64,000 nt of DNA from Acidobacteriota bacterium (GCA_026393675.1 JAPKZQ010000016.1:1-64000); one strand, 5' to 3'. Positions 10,033 to 18,520 are shown, counted from the stretch's first letter. Notes: a model not told the origin generated them from the letters alone. Numbers and translations: made by a program.

Positions 10033-11981
10033 TGCCGTCGCCGATCCTCGTCGAATTGCAGGCGGTCAGCCGCACCTATACGTCGGGCGGCGAGCCGCTG
10101 ACAGTGCTCACCGGGGTCAGCTTGGCGATTGAGAGCGGCGAATTCGTCGCCATCATGGGCGCATCCGGCTCGGGCAAGTCCACCCTCATGAACATCATCG
10201 GCTGTCTCGACAAGCCGTCGAGCGGCACCTATCGCGTCCGCGGCATCGACATCGCCACGCTCGACGGCGACGCGCTGGCCGCTCTGCGGCGCGATACCTT
10301 CGGCTTCATCTTCCAGCGCTACAACCTGATGTCCGACTTGAGTGCCGTCGAAAACACCGAGGTGCCGGCCGTGTACTGCGGCATGGCGAGAGGGCAGCGG
10401 GAGACGCACGCCAGCGACTTGTTGCGCGAACTCGGTCTGGGCGACCGGCTGCAACACCATCCCAGCCAGCTCTCCGGCGGCCAGCAACAGCGGGTCGCCA
10501 TTGCTCGCGCGCTCATGAACGGCGGGCCGGTGATCCTGGCCGACGAACCCACTGGAGCGCTCGACAGCCAGGGCGGCAAGGAGGTCATGGCGATTCTCGA
10601 GAAACTGCACGGACTGGGGCACACCATCATCGTGGTGACCCACGACAGCGACATCGCGGCATATGCGCACCGCATCGTTCGCATTACAGACGGGCGTATC
10701 ACCTCCGACGAGCAGCAGCAGAAAGGGGAGGCCGCTCATCAGGAACCCGCCGCCGACACCGGAAAGGCTGCTGCCACGCCTGGTGTGGCGGTTCTCGGCG
10801 AAGCGCTGAGCATGGCGTTCCGTTCACTGCTGCGCAACAGGATGCGAACCGCGCTGACGATGCTGGGGATCATCATTGGCGTGGCCTCGGTGGTCGCGCT
10901 GATGGCGATCGGCAACGGCGCGAAGCAGGATGTCCTTGATCGCATCCAGGCCATGGGCACCGACTTGCTGAGCATTGAGCGCGGACCGGCCGCCGTTCGC
11001 GCCTCAGGCGCGACGGTGACCAGCTTCTTGCCCGAGGATTTGCCGTCCATGGTCACGGTGCCGGGTGTGGCCATGGCGATTCCGGAAACGGAACTGTCGT
11101 CGCTGCTGCGCTTTGGCAACCAGGACTTGATGGTCTCGGCGATCGGCACCGGCGACGCCTTTCCCCAGGTGCATGACTGGCCGGTGCAGTCCGGCGTGTT
11201 CTTCTCGGCCGAGCACGTGACGCGCTATGCCCAGGTCGTCACGATCGGCCAGACCGTCGCAAAGAACCTGTTCCCCGCCGGTACGAATCCGATTGGCCAG
11301 TATGTGCTCATTGGCAACGCGCCGTTCCTGGTCATTGGCGTGCTAAGCAGCAAAGGCTCGACCGGGCGGGGTGACGACCAGGACAACGCCGTCTGGCTGC
11401 CCTACACAACGGCCGGAGCACGCATTCTTGGACAGCGCTTTTTCAGGCGTATGGTCGTGAGAGTGAAGCCGGGCGCGGACATGAGCATGGTGCAGGCGGG
11501 ACTCCGTACGCTGCTGATCACCCGCCATGGCAAGGAGGACTTCAACATTCGGAATATGGCCGATACCATCGAGACGGCCAATGAAACGCAGAACACGCTC
11601 ACCTACCTGCTGGCGGCCATTGCCGTGATCTCGCTCATTGTCGGCGGCATTGGCGTGATGAACATCATGCTGGTCTCGGTCACCGAACGGACTCGCGAAA
11701 TTGGCATCCGCATGGCGATTGGCGCGCGCAGCTTCGATGTGTTGTTTCAATTTCTGACCGAGGCCGTGATGGTCTGCTTTGTCGGCGGCCTGGCGGGTGT
11801 CGTCGTCGGCATTGGCGGCGGTCTCTCGACCTCCGCGATTGTCGGCTGGCGCGTGATGTTCACGGTCGCACCGATCGTCCTTGCCTTCGCGTGTGCGTTT
11901 CTGACGGGAATCGTCTTTGGCTATCTTCCGGCCAGAAAAGCCGCACACCTCGAGCCCATCGACGCGCTGGCTCGGGAATAG
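10032..11981 (+). CDS. macB: MacB-like ABC transporter ATPase/permease
   Basis: A 649-residue protein, nearly the same length as E. coli MacB. The N-terminal nucleotide-binding domain carries Walker A GASGSGKST (43-51), the signature LSGGQQQRVAIARAL (~149-163) and Walker B VILADEPTGALDS. A linker leads to a permease part: TM1 ('TALTMLGIIIGVASVVALM'), a long periplasmic MacB_PCD domain, and three C-terminal helices of the FtsX type including 'GGIGVMNIMLVSVTERTREI'. It would power mechanotransmission export of macrolides, peptides or lipids with the adjacent MacA. No TolC homologue is nearby, so the outer-membrane partner must be elsewhere. Confidence 0.94.
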   Translation: MPSPILVELQAVSRTYTSGGEPLTVLTGVSLAIESGEFVAIMGASGSGKSTLMNIIGCLDKPSSGTYRVRGIDIATLDGDALAALRRDTFGFIFQRYNLMSDLSAVENTEVPAVYCGMARGQRETHASDLLRELGLGDRLQHHPSQLSGGQQQRVAIARALMNGGPVILADEPTGALDSQGGKEVMAILEKLHGLGHTIIVVTHDSDIAAYAHRIVRITDGRITSDEQQQKGEAAHQEPAADTGKAAATPGVAVLGEALSMAFRSLLRNRMRTALTMLGIIIGVASVVALMAIGNGAKQDVLDRIQAMGTDLLSIERGPAAVRASGATVTSFLPEDLPSMVTVPGVAMAIPETELSSLLRFGNQDLMVSAIGTGDAFPQVHDWPVQSGVFFSAEHVTRYAQVVTIGQTVAKNLFPAGTNPIGQYVLIGNAPFLVIGVLSSKGSTGRGDDQDNAVWLPYTTAGARILGQRFFRRMVVRVKPGADMSMVQAGLRTLLITRHGKEDFNIRNMADTIETANETQNTLTYLLAAIAVISLIVGGIGVMNIMLVSVTERTREIGIRMAIGARSFDVLFQFLTEAVMVCFVGGLAGVVVGIGGGLSTSAIVGWRVMFTVAPIVLAFACAFLTGIVFGYLPARKAAHLEPIDALARE

Positions 11982-11990
11982 ATTGGCGCG

Positions 11991-12794
11991 CTACCCCTTC
12001 TTGATCGGCACGCGAACCTCGACCGCCTGATCGAGCGGAAGCGACAGCACGGTGCCGCGCGGCAGCAAGATCTGCGGACCGCGCGTCGACAGCACCACGG
12101 CCGTACCGGCGCCTCCGCCGATGCCCGCGCCGATCGCGGCACCCTTCCCGCCGCCAAACAGAGCGCCGATCAGCGCGCCGCCAGCGGCCGGGATGCCGAT
12201 CGTGGCGATGTCCTTGTTCTTCCCTGAGGCCGCCAGAAACCCGACGCGCGCCGAGATCGGGCACTGCTCGTCGCGCCCCGCAACCGAGACCGAGCCGAAG
12301 AGGAGTGCCAAGCTGGCGCGGCCCTTGACCTTTCCGCCCGGCTGGGCCGTCGCGACCGCGCCCCTGACGACGCTGCCTGCCGGAAGGACCTCTGTGTCGT
12401 CGACGACCACGGCGGCGGTGAGCGTTGCTTCGATCGGATCTTCAACGCGACTTGAGTCCGAGCCGACCGCCGAATTCAATCGGACGGCGAGCCTCGTGCC
12501 CTCCGGGAGCGTGAATTCGCGGAACGTCGCGATCGCCGATAGCGGGGCTGGCGTCTGGTCCACCAGTTGCACGCCGACGATTTGATCGCGGGGGACCAGG
12601 CGGCTGGTCGACCCCACCGTGACCCTCACGGTCTTGTCGTCGCGCGCGGTGAGCGTGCCGCGTACCACGCCGCCGTCCTGTCGCGTGACTTCAACTTTCG
12701 TGCCGATCGGCACTTTCTCGAGATCAATTCGATTGGCGCAGCCGGCACCGGCGATGATGAGCGCGAGAGCGACGGTCGGTAGAATCTTCATCAT
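11991..12794 (-). CDS. Glycine-zipper lipoprotein of unknown function
   Basis: A 267-residue protein with a lipoprotein signal: hydrophobic 'LPTVALALII' followed by the lipobox AGAGC (acylated Cys about residue 19). Residues ~25-75 resemble a small beta-barrel ('GTKVEVTRQDGGVVRGTL'), and the middle part is beta-rich. Near residues ~205-235 is a Gly zipper 'GALFGGGKGAAIGAGIG', a motif associated with membrane insertion or oligomerisation. The C-terminus 'LPRGTVLSLPLDQAVEV' resembles the end of the protein at 29426-30580, with the same arrangement, so the two are probably paralogues. It converges with macB and is divergent from nothing obvious; function unknown. Confidence 0.78.
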   Translation of the reverse strand: MMKILPTVALALIIAGAGCANRIDLEKVPIGTKVEVTRQDGGVVRGTLTARDDKTVRVTVGSTSRLVPRDQIVGVQLVDQTPAPLSAIATFREFTLPEGTRLAVRLNSAVGSDSSRVEDPIEATLTAAVVVDDTEVLPAGSVVRGAVATAQPGGKVKGRASLALLFGSVSVAGRDEQCPISARVGFLAASGKNKDIATIGIPAAGGALIGALFGGGKGAAIGAGIGGGAGTAVVLSTRGPQILLPRGTVLSLPLDQAVEVRVPIKKG

Positions 12795-12833
12795 GGTTAG
12801 TCCCCGTGTCCTGTGGAAGGCATGTGGAATCAG

Positions 12834-13736
12834 TCACTGGCCGAGTGCCCCCGGACCAGCGGGCTCCCCTGCGATCGTGTTGCCCGGAGCCTGCCGCTCG
12901 GCAGCCGCATGTTCGATGGCGGCGTTCAATTCCGCGCCGATGAGAATCGCGAGGCCCGACGCGTAGAGCCAGAGCAGCGCCACGATGACGCCACCAATGG
13001 CGCCGTACGTTTTTTGATACTCCCCGAAGTGGCCGGCGTACCACTTGAACCCGAGCGACGCGAGCATCCACAACAGGGTGGCCACGATTGAACCCGGCGT
13101 GATCCACGCCCATCGCCGCCGCACGTCGGGCGCGAAGTAATAGACCCACCCGAGCGCCGTCACGATCAATCCGAAGACGAGCGGCCACTCCACGATCGCC
13201 CACATCCAGGCGAAGCGCCGGGGCACGCTCACGCTGTTATCGAGGTATTCCGCCAGCATCGGCCCGATCATCACAAGCGAAACGGCGATCAGTGTAAACG
13301 CGACCAGCACCACGGTCAGGCCCACGGCGAGCAGACGGACCCGCCACCAGGCGCGCCCCTCCCTGACGTGGTACGCGTGGTTCAGGGTATCGATGATGGC
13401 CGTCATCGCCGAAGAGCTGCTCCACAGCGCACCCAACAGACTGAGCGTCAGAAGGCCGCTCGGTGGTCCGTTCGCGATCTGGACGAGTTGCTCCCGGACC
13501 AGGATGAGGACATCGTCGGGCGCCACACGCGCGAGGTTTCCCACGACTTCATCAATCAGCTGCTGCACCGGGAGGGAGCCGGCAAGGGCCACCACGAACA
13601 GCAGGGCGGGGAACAGGGCGAGAAACCAAAAGAAGGCCAGTTCGGCGGCCCAGCCGAGACAGTCGCCTTCATAGATGGCGCGGCCCGTGCGCTTGAGGAT
13701 CTCGCCCCACCGGATGACGGACTGCGACGACCGCAT
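12834..13736 (-). CDS. YihY/BrkB-family inner membrane protein
   Basis: A 300-residue membrane protein of the YihY/virulence factor BrkB family (formerly 'ribonuclease BN', a misnomer). About six helices are visible. The family hallmarks are present: 'AAELAFFWFLALFPALLFVVAL' near residue 30, 'LLGALWSSSSAMTAIIDTLN' near 105-125, and the closing 'TYGAIGGVIVALLWLYASG'. The ATG at 13736 was chosen over an upstream TTG. The molecular function of the family is unresolved; envelope stability or lipid transport has been proposed. A TGTTCA-N4-GGAACA palindrome lies 45 bp upstream of the start, suggesting control by the Crp/Fnr-type regulator. Confidence 0.9.
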   Translation of the reverse strand: MRSSQSVIRWGEILKRTGRAIYEGDCLGWAAELAFFWFLALFPALLFVVALAGSLPVQQLIDEVVGNLARVAPDDVLILVREQLVQIANGPPSGLLTLSLLGALWSSSSAMTAIIDTLNHAYHVREGRAWWRVRLLAVGLTVVLVAFTLIAVSLVMIGPMLAEYLDNSVSVPRRFAWMWAIVEWPLVFGLIVTALGWVYYFAPDVRRRWAWITPGSIVATLLWMLASLGFKWYAGHFGEYQKTYGAIGGVIVALLWLYASGLAILIGAELNAAIEHAAAERQAPGNTIAGEPAGPGALGQ

Positions 13737-13780
13737 CGTTTCCAACCACCTGATTGTGCAACCGACGCGACGTCCACGCC

Positions 13781-13796
13781 TGTTCACTTTGGAACA
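13781..13796. promoter_or_regulatory. Palindromic operator site A
   Basis: TGTTCACTTTGGAACA fits the recurring consensus TGTTCA-N4-TGAACA with one mismatch. It lies 45 bp upstream of the yihY-like start and about 50 bp upstream of a possible small plus-strand gene, in a divergent region. Confidence 0.65.
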
Positions 13797-13846
13797 GCCC
13801 AACGTCAGATGGTGAATGTACTGTCCACAATCAAGGCTTTCGACAC

Positions 13847-13945
13847 ATGTATCGATTCATCCTGATCGTCCTCGCGGCTCTGTCGGTTGCTTGGTACCAG
13901 AGATTCGGGTGGCTGGATGAACGGCAAAGATGCTTTCGGTTGTGA
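13847..13945 (+). CDS. Possible 32-residue single-span membrane peptide
   Basis: An ATG at 13847 opens a 32-codon frame that begins 'MYRFILIVLAALSVAWY', a plausible membrane helix, followed by a charged tail. AAGG lies ten bases upstream, which is a weak ribosome site. It lies between palindrome A and the methyltransferase gene and could be co-transcribed with the latter. Without conservation data it could equally be chance. Confidence 0.3.
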   Translation: MYRFILIVLAALSVAWYQRFGWLDERQRCFRL

Positions 13946-13974
13946 GCGACTGGGGTCGGGTAGGAGGACGTGTG

Positions 13975-14811
13975 ATGGCCACTCGTGGGAGACGCGCAAG
14001 GAAGCCATCCCGTGTGACGCAGGCGGGGGCGTATCGGCGCTTCTGGAACGACGTGGGCAGCCGGTTCCCCGACCTCGGCGGGGCGGCCTCGACCCGCTAC
14101 TACTCGGACAATGAACGCCGTCTCTTTACCGAGCACTTTCCGGCGCTGGAGGGCCTGAGCATCTTCAAGACCGATCTGTGGGACGAAGCCAGGAACACGC
14201 GTATCCTGGCCTGGGCCAGCCAGCAGGGCGCCCACGTCTACGGCATCGACATCTCAGAGCCCACAGTGACCCGCGCGCGCGCCGCCTTCGAACGCCAGCC
14301 GAATTGTTGTCACGGCGCGGTTGCCGACCTCCGCGAGTTGCCCTTCCACGATGCGAGTTTCGATGCCATCTACTCGATGGGCACGATCGAGCACTTCGAC
14401 GAGACCGAACGCGCGGTCGAAGAGATGGCTCGCGTGCTCAAGCCTGGCGGGCGCGCCATCGTCGGTGTGCCGAACCGCTACGACCCGTTCCTCCGGCCGC
14501 TCGTCGTGGCGATGCTCCAGGCCCTGGGGCTTTACGCGTACGGGTACGAAAAGTCCTACTCGCGCCGCGCTCTGAGGGAGATGCTCGAGCGGGCCGGCTT
14601 CGCGGTGGTCGCCGAGACGGCGATTCTCTTCATCCCGGGCTGGCTCAGGATGCTCGACCTCGCCTGCCATGCGTGGTGCCGGCCGCTCGCAAAGGTCACG
14701 GGCGCCCTCGTCTGGCCGTTCGCCTTCCTCGATCGACACCTGCCGGCCGTGCGGAGACACGGGTATCTGCTCGCGACGGTCGCGGTGAAACCGGAGCGCT
14801 CGAGCGCCTAA
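13975..14811 (+). CDS. Class I SAM-dependent methyltransferase
   Basis: A 278-residue protein of the Methyltransf_11 type. The acidic loop 'VYGIDIS' marks the end of strand beta2 of the Rossmann fold. The central 'FDAIYSMGTIEHFDETERAV' and 'RVLKPGGRAIVGVPN' are the usual motif II/III segments of small-molecule or quinone/lipid methyltransferases. The glycine-rich motif I is replaced by the sequence 'TRILAWASQQGAHVYG', so SAM binding is not guaranteed. GGAGG seven bases before ATG 13975 fixes the start. A C-terminal hydrophobic stretch (~residues 215-245) may bind membranes. The substrate is unknown. Confidence 0.82.
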   Translation: MATRGRRARKPSRVTQAGAYRRFWNDVGSRFPDLGGAASTRYYSDNERRLFTEHFPALEGLSIFKTDLWDEARNTRILAWASQQGAHVYGIDISEPTVTRARAAFERQPNCCHGAVADLRELPFHDASFDAIYSMGTIEHFDETERAVEEMARVLKPGGRAIVGVPNRYDPFLRPLVVAMLQALGLYAYGYEKSYSRRALREMLERAGFAVVAETAILFIPGWLRMLDLACHAWCRPLAKVTGALVWPFAFLDRHLPAVRRHGYLLATVAVKPERSSA

Positions 14812-14944
14812 GGGCTCGTCACGTCTCGCCGTTTCTGCCGCGCAGCCGAGCCGCGCGGTGCGAAGCGCAGCCCCGGTTTTTTGCCGAACAGCATTTCTCG
14901 CTGCGTGGCGAAGACGTGTGCGTGTCGGTGCACTCCGGGCGCGA

Positions 14945-16558
14945 TTACTCCGCTCGAGCCCGGCGCCGCAGCCGAAGGTACCCCAGGCCCAGGAGTCCGG
15001 CGGCGAGGAGCAACGCGCCCCACTGTGGCAGCGTGGGAACGGGGCTGATGATGTTCATCGTGTAGGAGGTGTCCTTGAAACACCCGTTCGCGTCGGTCCC
15101 GCGGATCGTGACGGCAGGGGTGCCGGCCGTGGTCGGCGTTCCCGCCAGCACGCCCGCTGCGGTGAGCGTCAGGCCCGCCGGCAGCGCGCCGCTATTGACC
15201 GTAAAGGTGTACGGCGCCGTTCCGCCGCTCCCCGTGATCGTCTGGCTGTAGGCGACCCCCACCGTGCCGTTGGGCAACGTCGCTGGGGCGAGCGTAATCA
15301 CCGGGCACGGGATGATGATCGTATAGGCGAGCTCCGCGAAACAGCCGTTGGCGTCGGTCCCGCGGATCGTGACGCTGGAGGAGGTGCCGACGCTGGTCGG
15401 CGTCCCCGCCAGCACGCCGTTCGACGTGAGGATCAGACCCGCCGGCAGCGCGCCGCTGGTGATCTTAAAGGTGTAAGGCGCGGTCCCGCCGCTTCCCGTG
15501 ATCGTTTGGTTGTAGGCGACCCCCAACGCGCCGTTGGGCAGCGTCGCCGGGAGAAGCGTAATCACGGGACAACCCGGCTGCGTCGCGATGAGCATCGTAT
15601 AGGCGAGCGTCGCGACACACCCGTTCGCGTCGGTCCCGCGGATCGTGACGGTGGAGGTGCCGGCGGTGGTCGGTGTTCCCGCCAGCACGCCCGCCGAGGT
15701 GAGCGTCAGGCCTGCTGGCAGCGTGCCGGCGGTCACGCTAAAGGTGTACGGCGCCGTTCCGCCGCTCCCCGTGATCGTCTGGCTGTAGGCGACCCCCACC
15801 GTGCCGTTCGGCAACGTCGCCGGGAGAAGCGTAATCACCGGGCACACCGGCGGTGCTGCGGTGTCGCACGTGGTGTTGACGGTATTGGCGTCCACCGTGA
15901 CGGCGCCGGTTCGCGCCAAGATCCGACCCTTCACGGTGGCGCCAGTGTTCAGCGTGATGCTCACCTGCGCAAGAATATTTCCCGCGAACGTCGTGGTTGT
16001 CCCGAGCGTCGCCGAACTGCCTACTTGCCAATACACGTTGCACGTTGACCCGCTGTTGCTCATGACGACCGACGAGCCGCTCGCCGTCGTGAGCGTGCTC
16101 CCGATCTTGAAAATGAAGACTGCGTTGGCGTTGCCTTGGGCGTTGAGCGTGAGGATGCCGGTCAACTGAGCCGAAGTGGAGAAACAATAGACGCCCGCGG
16201 TGAGCGTCATTCCGCCCAGATCTTGACCCGTTAACGTCTGGGTACACGCCTGGCTTGCCAGATCGTTGTACGCCGTGGTGAGGGACGTCTGGGCCGCAGC
16301 CGCGGTGGAGTCAGCGGCATGTATTCCGCCGGACACGACGGTCCCCGGAGGAAAGCCGGTGACCGAGGTGCCAGGGCTGAGGCCGAGGTCGCCGGTGATG
16401 ATGCTCGAGCCGGTATTGGTCACCGTTGAGGCACCCAACACGGCGAAACTGGTCGCCGAGCCGAGCGATGGTGCGGTCTGGGCCAGTGCGGGGCTAGGAC
16501 CGTAAAGCAGCGCGGCGAATACCACGCTTGCCACGAGATTGAAGCAGGTACGCTTCAT
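14945..16558 (-). CDS. DUF3494 (ice-binding-like) surface protein with Ig-like repeats and IPTL-CTERM tail
   Basis: A 537-residue exported protein. A signal peptide covers residues 1-26 ('FAALLYGPSPALAQ'). Residues ~30-235 match the DUF3494/ice-binding-like beta-solenoid ('SFAVLGASTVTNTG', 'TGDLGLSPGTSVTGFPPG', 'NAVFIFKIGSTLTTASGS'). Three tandem He_PIG/Ig-like repeats of ~88 residues follow, each with 'PATLPNG..GVAY.QTITGSG' and 'TIRGTDANGC'. The end, 'VPTLPQWGALLLAAGLLGLG' plus an RRR tail, is a textbook IPTL-CTERM sorting signal, which is cleaved by exosortases. An exosortase gene lies directly upstream. AAGGA eight bases before ATG 16558 supports the start. A regulatory palindrome lies 118 bp upstream. 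Ice binding itself is not implied; many DUF3494 proteins are adhesins. Confidence 0.9.
   Translation of the reverse strand: MKRTCFNLVASVVFAALLYGPSPALAQTAPSLGSATSFAVLGASTVTNTGSSIITGDLGLSPGTSVTGFPPGTVVSGGIHAADSTAAAAQTSLTTAYNDLASQACTQTLTGQDLGGMTLTAGVYCFSTSAQLTGILTLNAQGNANAVFIFKIGSTLTTASGSSVVMSNSGSTCNVYWQVGSSATLGTTTTFAGNILAQVSITLNTGATVKGRILARTGAVTVDANTVNTTCDTAAPPVCPVITLLPATLPNGTVGVAYSQTITGSGGTAPYTFSVTAGTLPAGLTLTSAGVLAGTPTTAGTSTVTIRGTDANGCVATLAYTMLIATQPGCPVITLLPATLPNGALGVAYNQTITGSGGTAPYTFKITSGALPAGLILTSNGVLAGTPTSVGTSSSVTIRGTDANGCFAELAYTIIIPCPVITLAPATLPNGTVGVAYSQTITGSGGTAPYTFTVNSGALPAGLTLTAAGVLAGTPTTAGTPAVTIRGTDANGCFKDTSYTMNIISPVPTLPQWGALLLAAGLLGLGYLRLRRRARAE
15052..15848 (-). repeat. Three tandem ~265-bp repeats encoding Ig-like domains
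   Basis: Three direct copies (~15576-15848, ~15313-15570, ~15052-15308) within the surface-protein gene are very similar at the DNA level. Each contains the same block for 'GVAYxQTITGSGGTAPYTF'. This implies recent expansion or homogenisation by recombination, and copy number may vary between strains. Confidence 0.85.
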
Positions 16559-16601
16559 ACTGCATTTCCTTCTTCCGACGTGAGTTGCGGAAAAACCCCG
16601 G

Positions 16602-16691
16602 CGTGCTGATGCGCAACCGGCGCTATTGATGACAACTACTTGGTGGTCACTATATGTCAGCGTGGTGAGACCGGCTGTTCACTTTTGGACA
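16602..16691 (-). repeat. Inverted repeat copy 1 (surface-protein promoter region)
   Basis: Read on the minus strand, this ~90-bp segment matches the plus strand of 18505-18592: both run palindrome, then AACAGCCGGTCTCACCAC, then CATATAGT, then AGCGCCGGTTGCGCATC, differing by a few substitutions and a ~12-bp gap. It contains the last codons of the exosortase gene and the probable upstream region of the DUF3494 gene. Confidence 0.8.
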
Positions 16692-18126
16692 CTCCCGGTT
16701 TCGACGCGTCATGTCTTGTCGCCGCAAAATGGACAGCCACGACGACGAGGAGTGGGCCGACCACCGCCCACGCGCGCACGTCGCGCACGTGAGGCGTGAG
16801 ACCGGAGTGGCTGGCGAGGACGTGCAAGGTCACCAAGGTCGCCATCTGGATGAGCTCGAGGAGTACCAGGCCGGTCAAGAAACGCCTCCAGCCGACGGCG
16901 ACGAAAGCGGCGACCCAGATCGCCATGTAGAGGCCCACCTGGAAAGCGGGGAGAAGCGTGATGGCGCCCTGTGGATCGTCGAGCGGCGTGCCCGCGACGA
17001 CGCCAGAAGGTGCGCCGCCGCCGATCATCTCCGCCGCGTGCGCCAGGACGTGCGCGTACGGCGCGCCGAGCAGACAGGCGACCGCGACTCCGAGCGCCAT
17101 GCCCATGAGCGCCCGGCGCAACCCCGTTCGGCCGGCGCCGTGACGCCAGAAGGCGGCCGCGGCCACGACGGCAGCGGCGAGGAGAAGTTGGTAGAACGCG
17201 TGGATCAGGTAGAGCGGTGAAGCCACGAGCGCAGCCGGGAGAGCCACCACCAGTAGTCGGGCGATGCCGAGGCCGACGAAGAGCGGTGCTGTGGCGACCA
17301 GACCCAGCGCGCGCTGGCGCCATGTGCTCGCATAGGCGAAGACGGCCGCCAGATAGACTGGGATGAGCGGCGTGGAGATGCACTCCTGGGTCACCACGAA
17401 GCCGCCCCGGGACGTCCACAGTACGTTGGCCGCAGCGCGAGCTTCGACGCCGAAGACGTGGAGCGCCGCCGCCGCTGCGCGGGCGATGAAAGCGGCCACC
17501 GTGAGAACGCCGGCGCTCTCGAGGTAGAGCGGCGAGGCGGCCGTGAACAGGAGGAGAAACACCGCCGTGAGGAAGATGAAGCGGGGCGTGAGGCGCGCCG
17601 GGGAAGAAACGGTGGAGGGCGGCGCTTCCCGCGTCACGGATTCACGAACACGACTTCCGATCCCTTTTCCCCCGTCCGCGAAGCGCATCCACCCGAACAC
17701 GTACCCGGCGACGGCAAGCACGAGCGCTGCCGGCCACACATAAAGGTGTAGCGTCTCGAACCACGCCGGCGACGCGGCGACGCGGCCGAGCGTGGCGATG
17801 CGCAGCGTGTTGAGGCCAAGGACGAGCGTCAAGCCGCCGCCGGCCCCCGCCAGACGCATCCGCCAACTGGCCGGGTACGCGAGGATGGCGCCGACACACA
17901 GTGCCAGCGCGTCGGCGCCGCTGCACGCGAGCGTGGCGTCGATGGGGAACGCGGGCGTGCCACAAAGCCCCACCGCGAGCCGCGCTTGGAGGCGCGTGAG
18001 CGGCAGAAGCCCGTGAATCTCGACCCAGTTCAGGCGCAGAAGGCCGAACAGGCCCAGGCTCCAGGCCACGGCTCGCAGCGCGAAGTTAACGGCTCGGGTC
18101 TGGCTGCGGATTGTGTCCGTCGGCAC
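16657..18126 (-). CDS. Double-domain exosortase/archaeosortase-family protein
   Basis: A 489-residue polytopic membrane protein with two exosortase cores in tandem. The first has Cys68 (in LACSGADAL), Arg109 (in LNTLRIA) and His127 (in TLHLYVWP). The second has Cys249 (in TQECISTPL), Arg290 (in GIARLL) and His309 (in LIHAFYQ). Cys-Arg spacing is 41 in both, and Arg-His is 18 and 19. Exosortases are usually single-core transpeptidases that process C-terminal signals such as PEP-CTERM or IPTL-CTERM; the adjacent DUF3494 protein is the obvious substrate. The start is GTG 18126, supported by AGGAG seven bases upstream. It overlaps the SpeD-like gene by 41 bp. A C-terminal region (~340-470) adds more helices. 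Confidence 0.88.
   Translation of the reverse strand: MPTDTIRSQTRAVNFALRAVAWSLGLFGLLRLNWVEIHGLLPLTRLQARLAVGLCGTPAFPIDATLACSGADALALCVGAILAYPASWRMRLAGAGGGLTLVLGLNTLRIATLGRVAASPAWFETLHLYVWPAALVLAVAGYVFGWMRFADGGKGIGSRVRESVTREAPPSTVSSPARLTPRFIFLTAVFLLLFTAASPLYLESAGVLTVAAFIARAAAAALHVFGVEARAAANVLWTSRGGFVVTQECISTPLIPVYLAAVFAYASTWRQRALGLVATAPLFVGLGIARLLVVALPAALVASPLYLIHAFYQLLLAAAVVAAAAFWRHGAGRTGLRRALMGMALGVAVACLLGAPYAHVLAHAAEMIGGGAPSGVVAGTPLDDPQGAITLLPAFQVGLYMAIWVAAFVAVGWRRFLTGLVLLELIQMATLVTLHVLASHSGLTPHVRDVRAWAVVGPLLVVVAVHFAATRHDASKPGVSKSEQPVSPR
16676..16691. promoter_or_regulatory. Palindromic operator site B
   Basis: TGTTCACTTTTGGACA on the plus strand fits TGTTCA-N4-TGAACA with one mismatch. It overlaps the last exosortase codons and lies 118 bp upstream of the DUF3494 gene start. 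It is part of the inverted repeat pair. Confidence 0.6.
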
Positions 18127-18466
18127 GGCGAATCTCCTGGACCGAGACGTGGCGCGCGCCGAAGGACCGGCTCAGCTCGTCGATGGCCTCCAGGCTCTTG
18201 AGCCTGCTCGAGCAGGAGAAGATGTCGATGTGCACCGTGCCGGTCTCCGGCCAGGTGTGCAGGGCGGCGTGCGATTCGCTCAGGATCAGGACGCAGGTGA
18301 GGCCCGCTCCGGGAAACACATGGGTGAGCGCGTGCAGGATCGTCGCGCCGGCACGCCCGAGCGCCGCGACGAAGGCCGTGCTGATGTCCTCCGGGTGCAG
18401 CGCGGCGAGGGCCTCGCACGTGCCAAGGTCGACCGAGTAGAGCATGGGCGGTGCGTGTGGATCCAT
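18086..18466 (-). CDS. SpeD-like S-adenosylmethionine decarboxylase proenzyme homologue
   Basis: A 126-residue protein matching the prokaryotic AdoMet decarboxylase proenzyme. The cleavage motif 'LSESHAALHTWPE' places the pyruvoyl-forming Ser at 65, with His70 and Cys85 ('DIFSCS') downstream; the +5 and +20 spacing is the same as Ser63/His68/Cys83 of the Thermotoga enzyme. It should therefore self-cleave. Spermidine synthesis would need SpeE, which is not seen here; some SpeD homologues decarboxylate arginine or ornithine instead. It overlaps the exosortase start by 41 bp, so the two are an operon. Start ATG 18466 has GGAG very close; ATG 18502 is an alternative. A palindrome (site C) lies 39 bp upstream. 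Confidence 0.85.
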   Translation of the reverse strand: MDPHAPPMLYSVDLGTCEALAALHPEDISTAFVAALGRAGATILHALTHVFPGAGLTCVLILSESHAALHTWPETGTVHIDIFSCSSRLKSLEAIDELSRSFGARHVSVQEIRRADGHNPQPDPSR

Positions 18467-18504
18467 TCTCCGAGGGAATATATCTAACGGCACGGGGAGC
18501 ATCG

Positions 18505-18520
18505 TGTTCAAAACCGAACA
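18505..18520. promoter_or_regulatory. Palindromic operator site C
   Basis: TGTTCAAAACCGAACA matches the TGTTCA-N4-TGAACA consensus with one mismatch and lies 39 bp upstream of the SpeD-like start, in the position of a promoter operator for the speD-exosortase pair. It also faces the plus-strand remnant and the gene at 18710. Confidence 0.65.
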
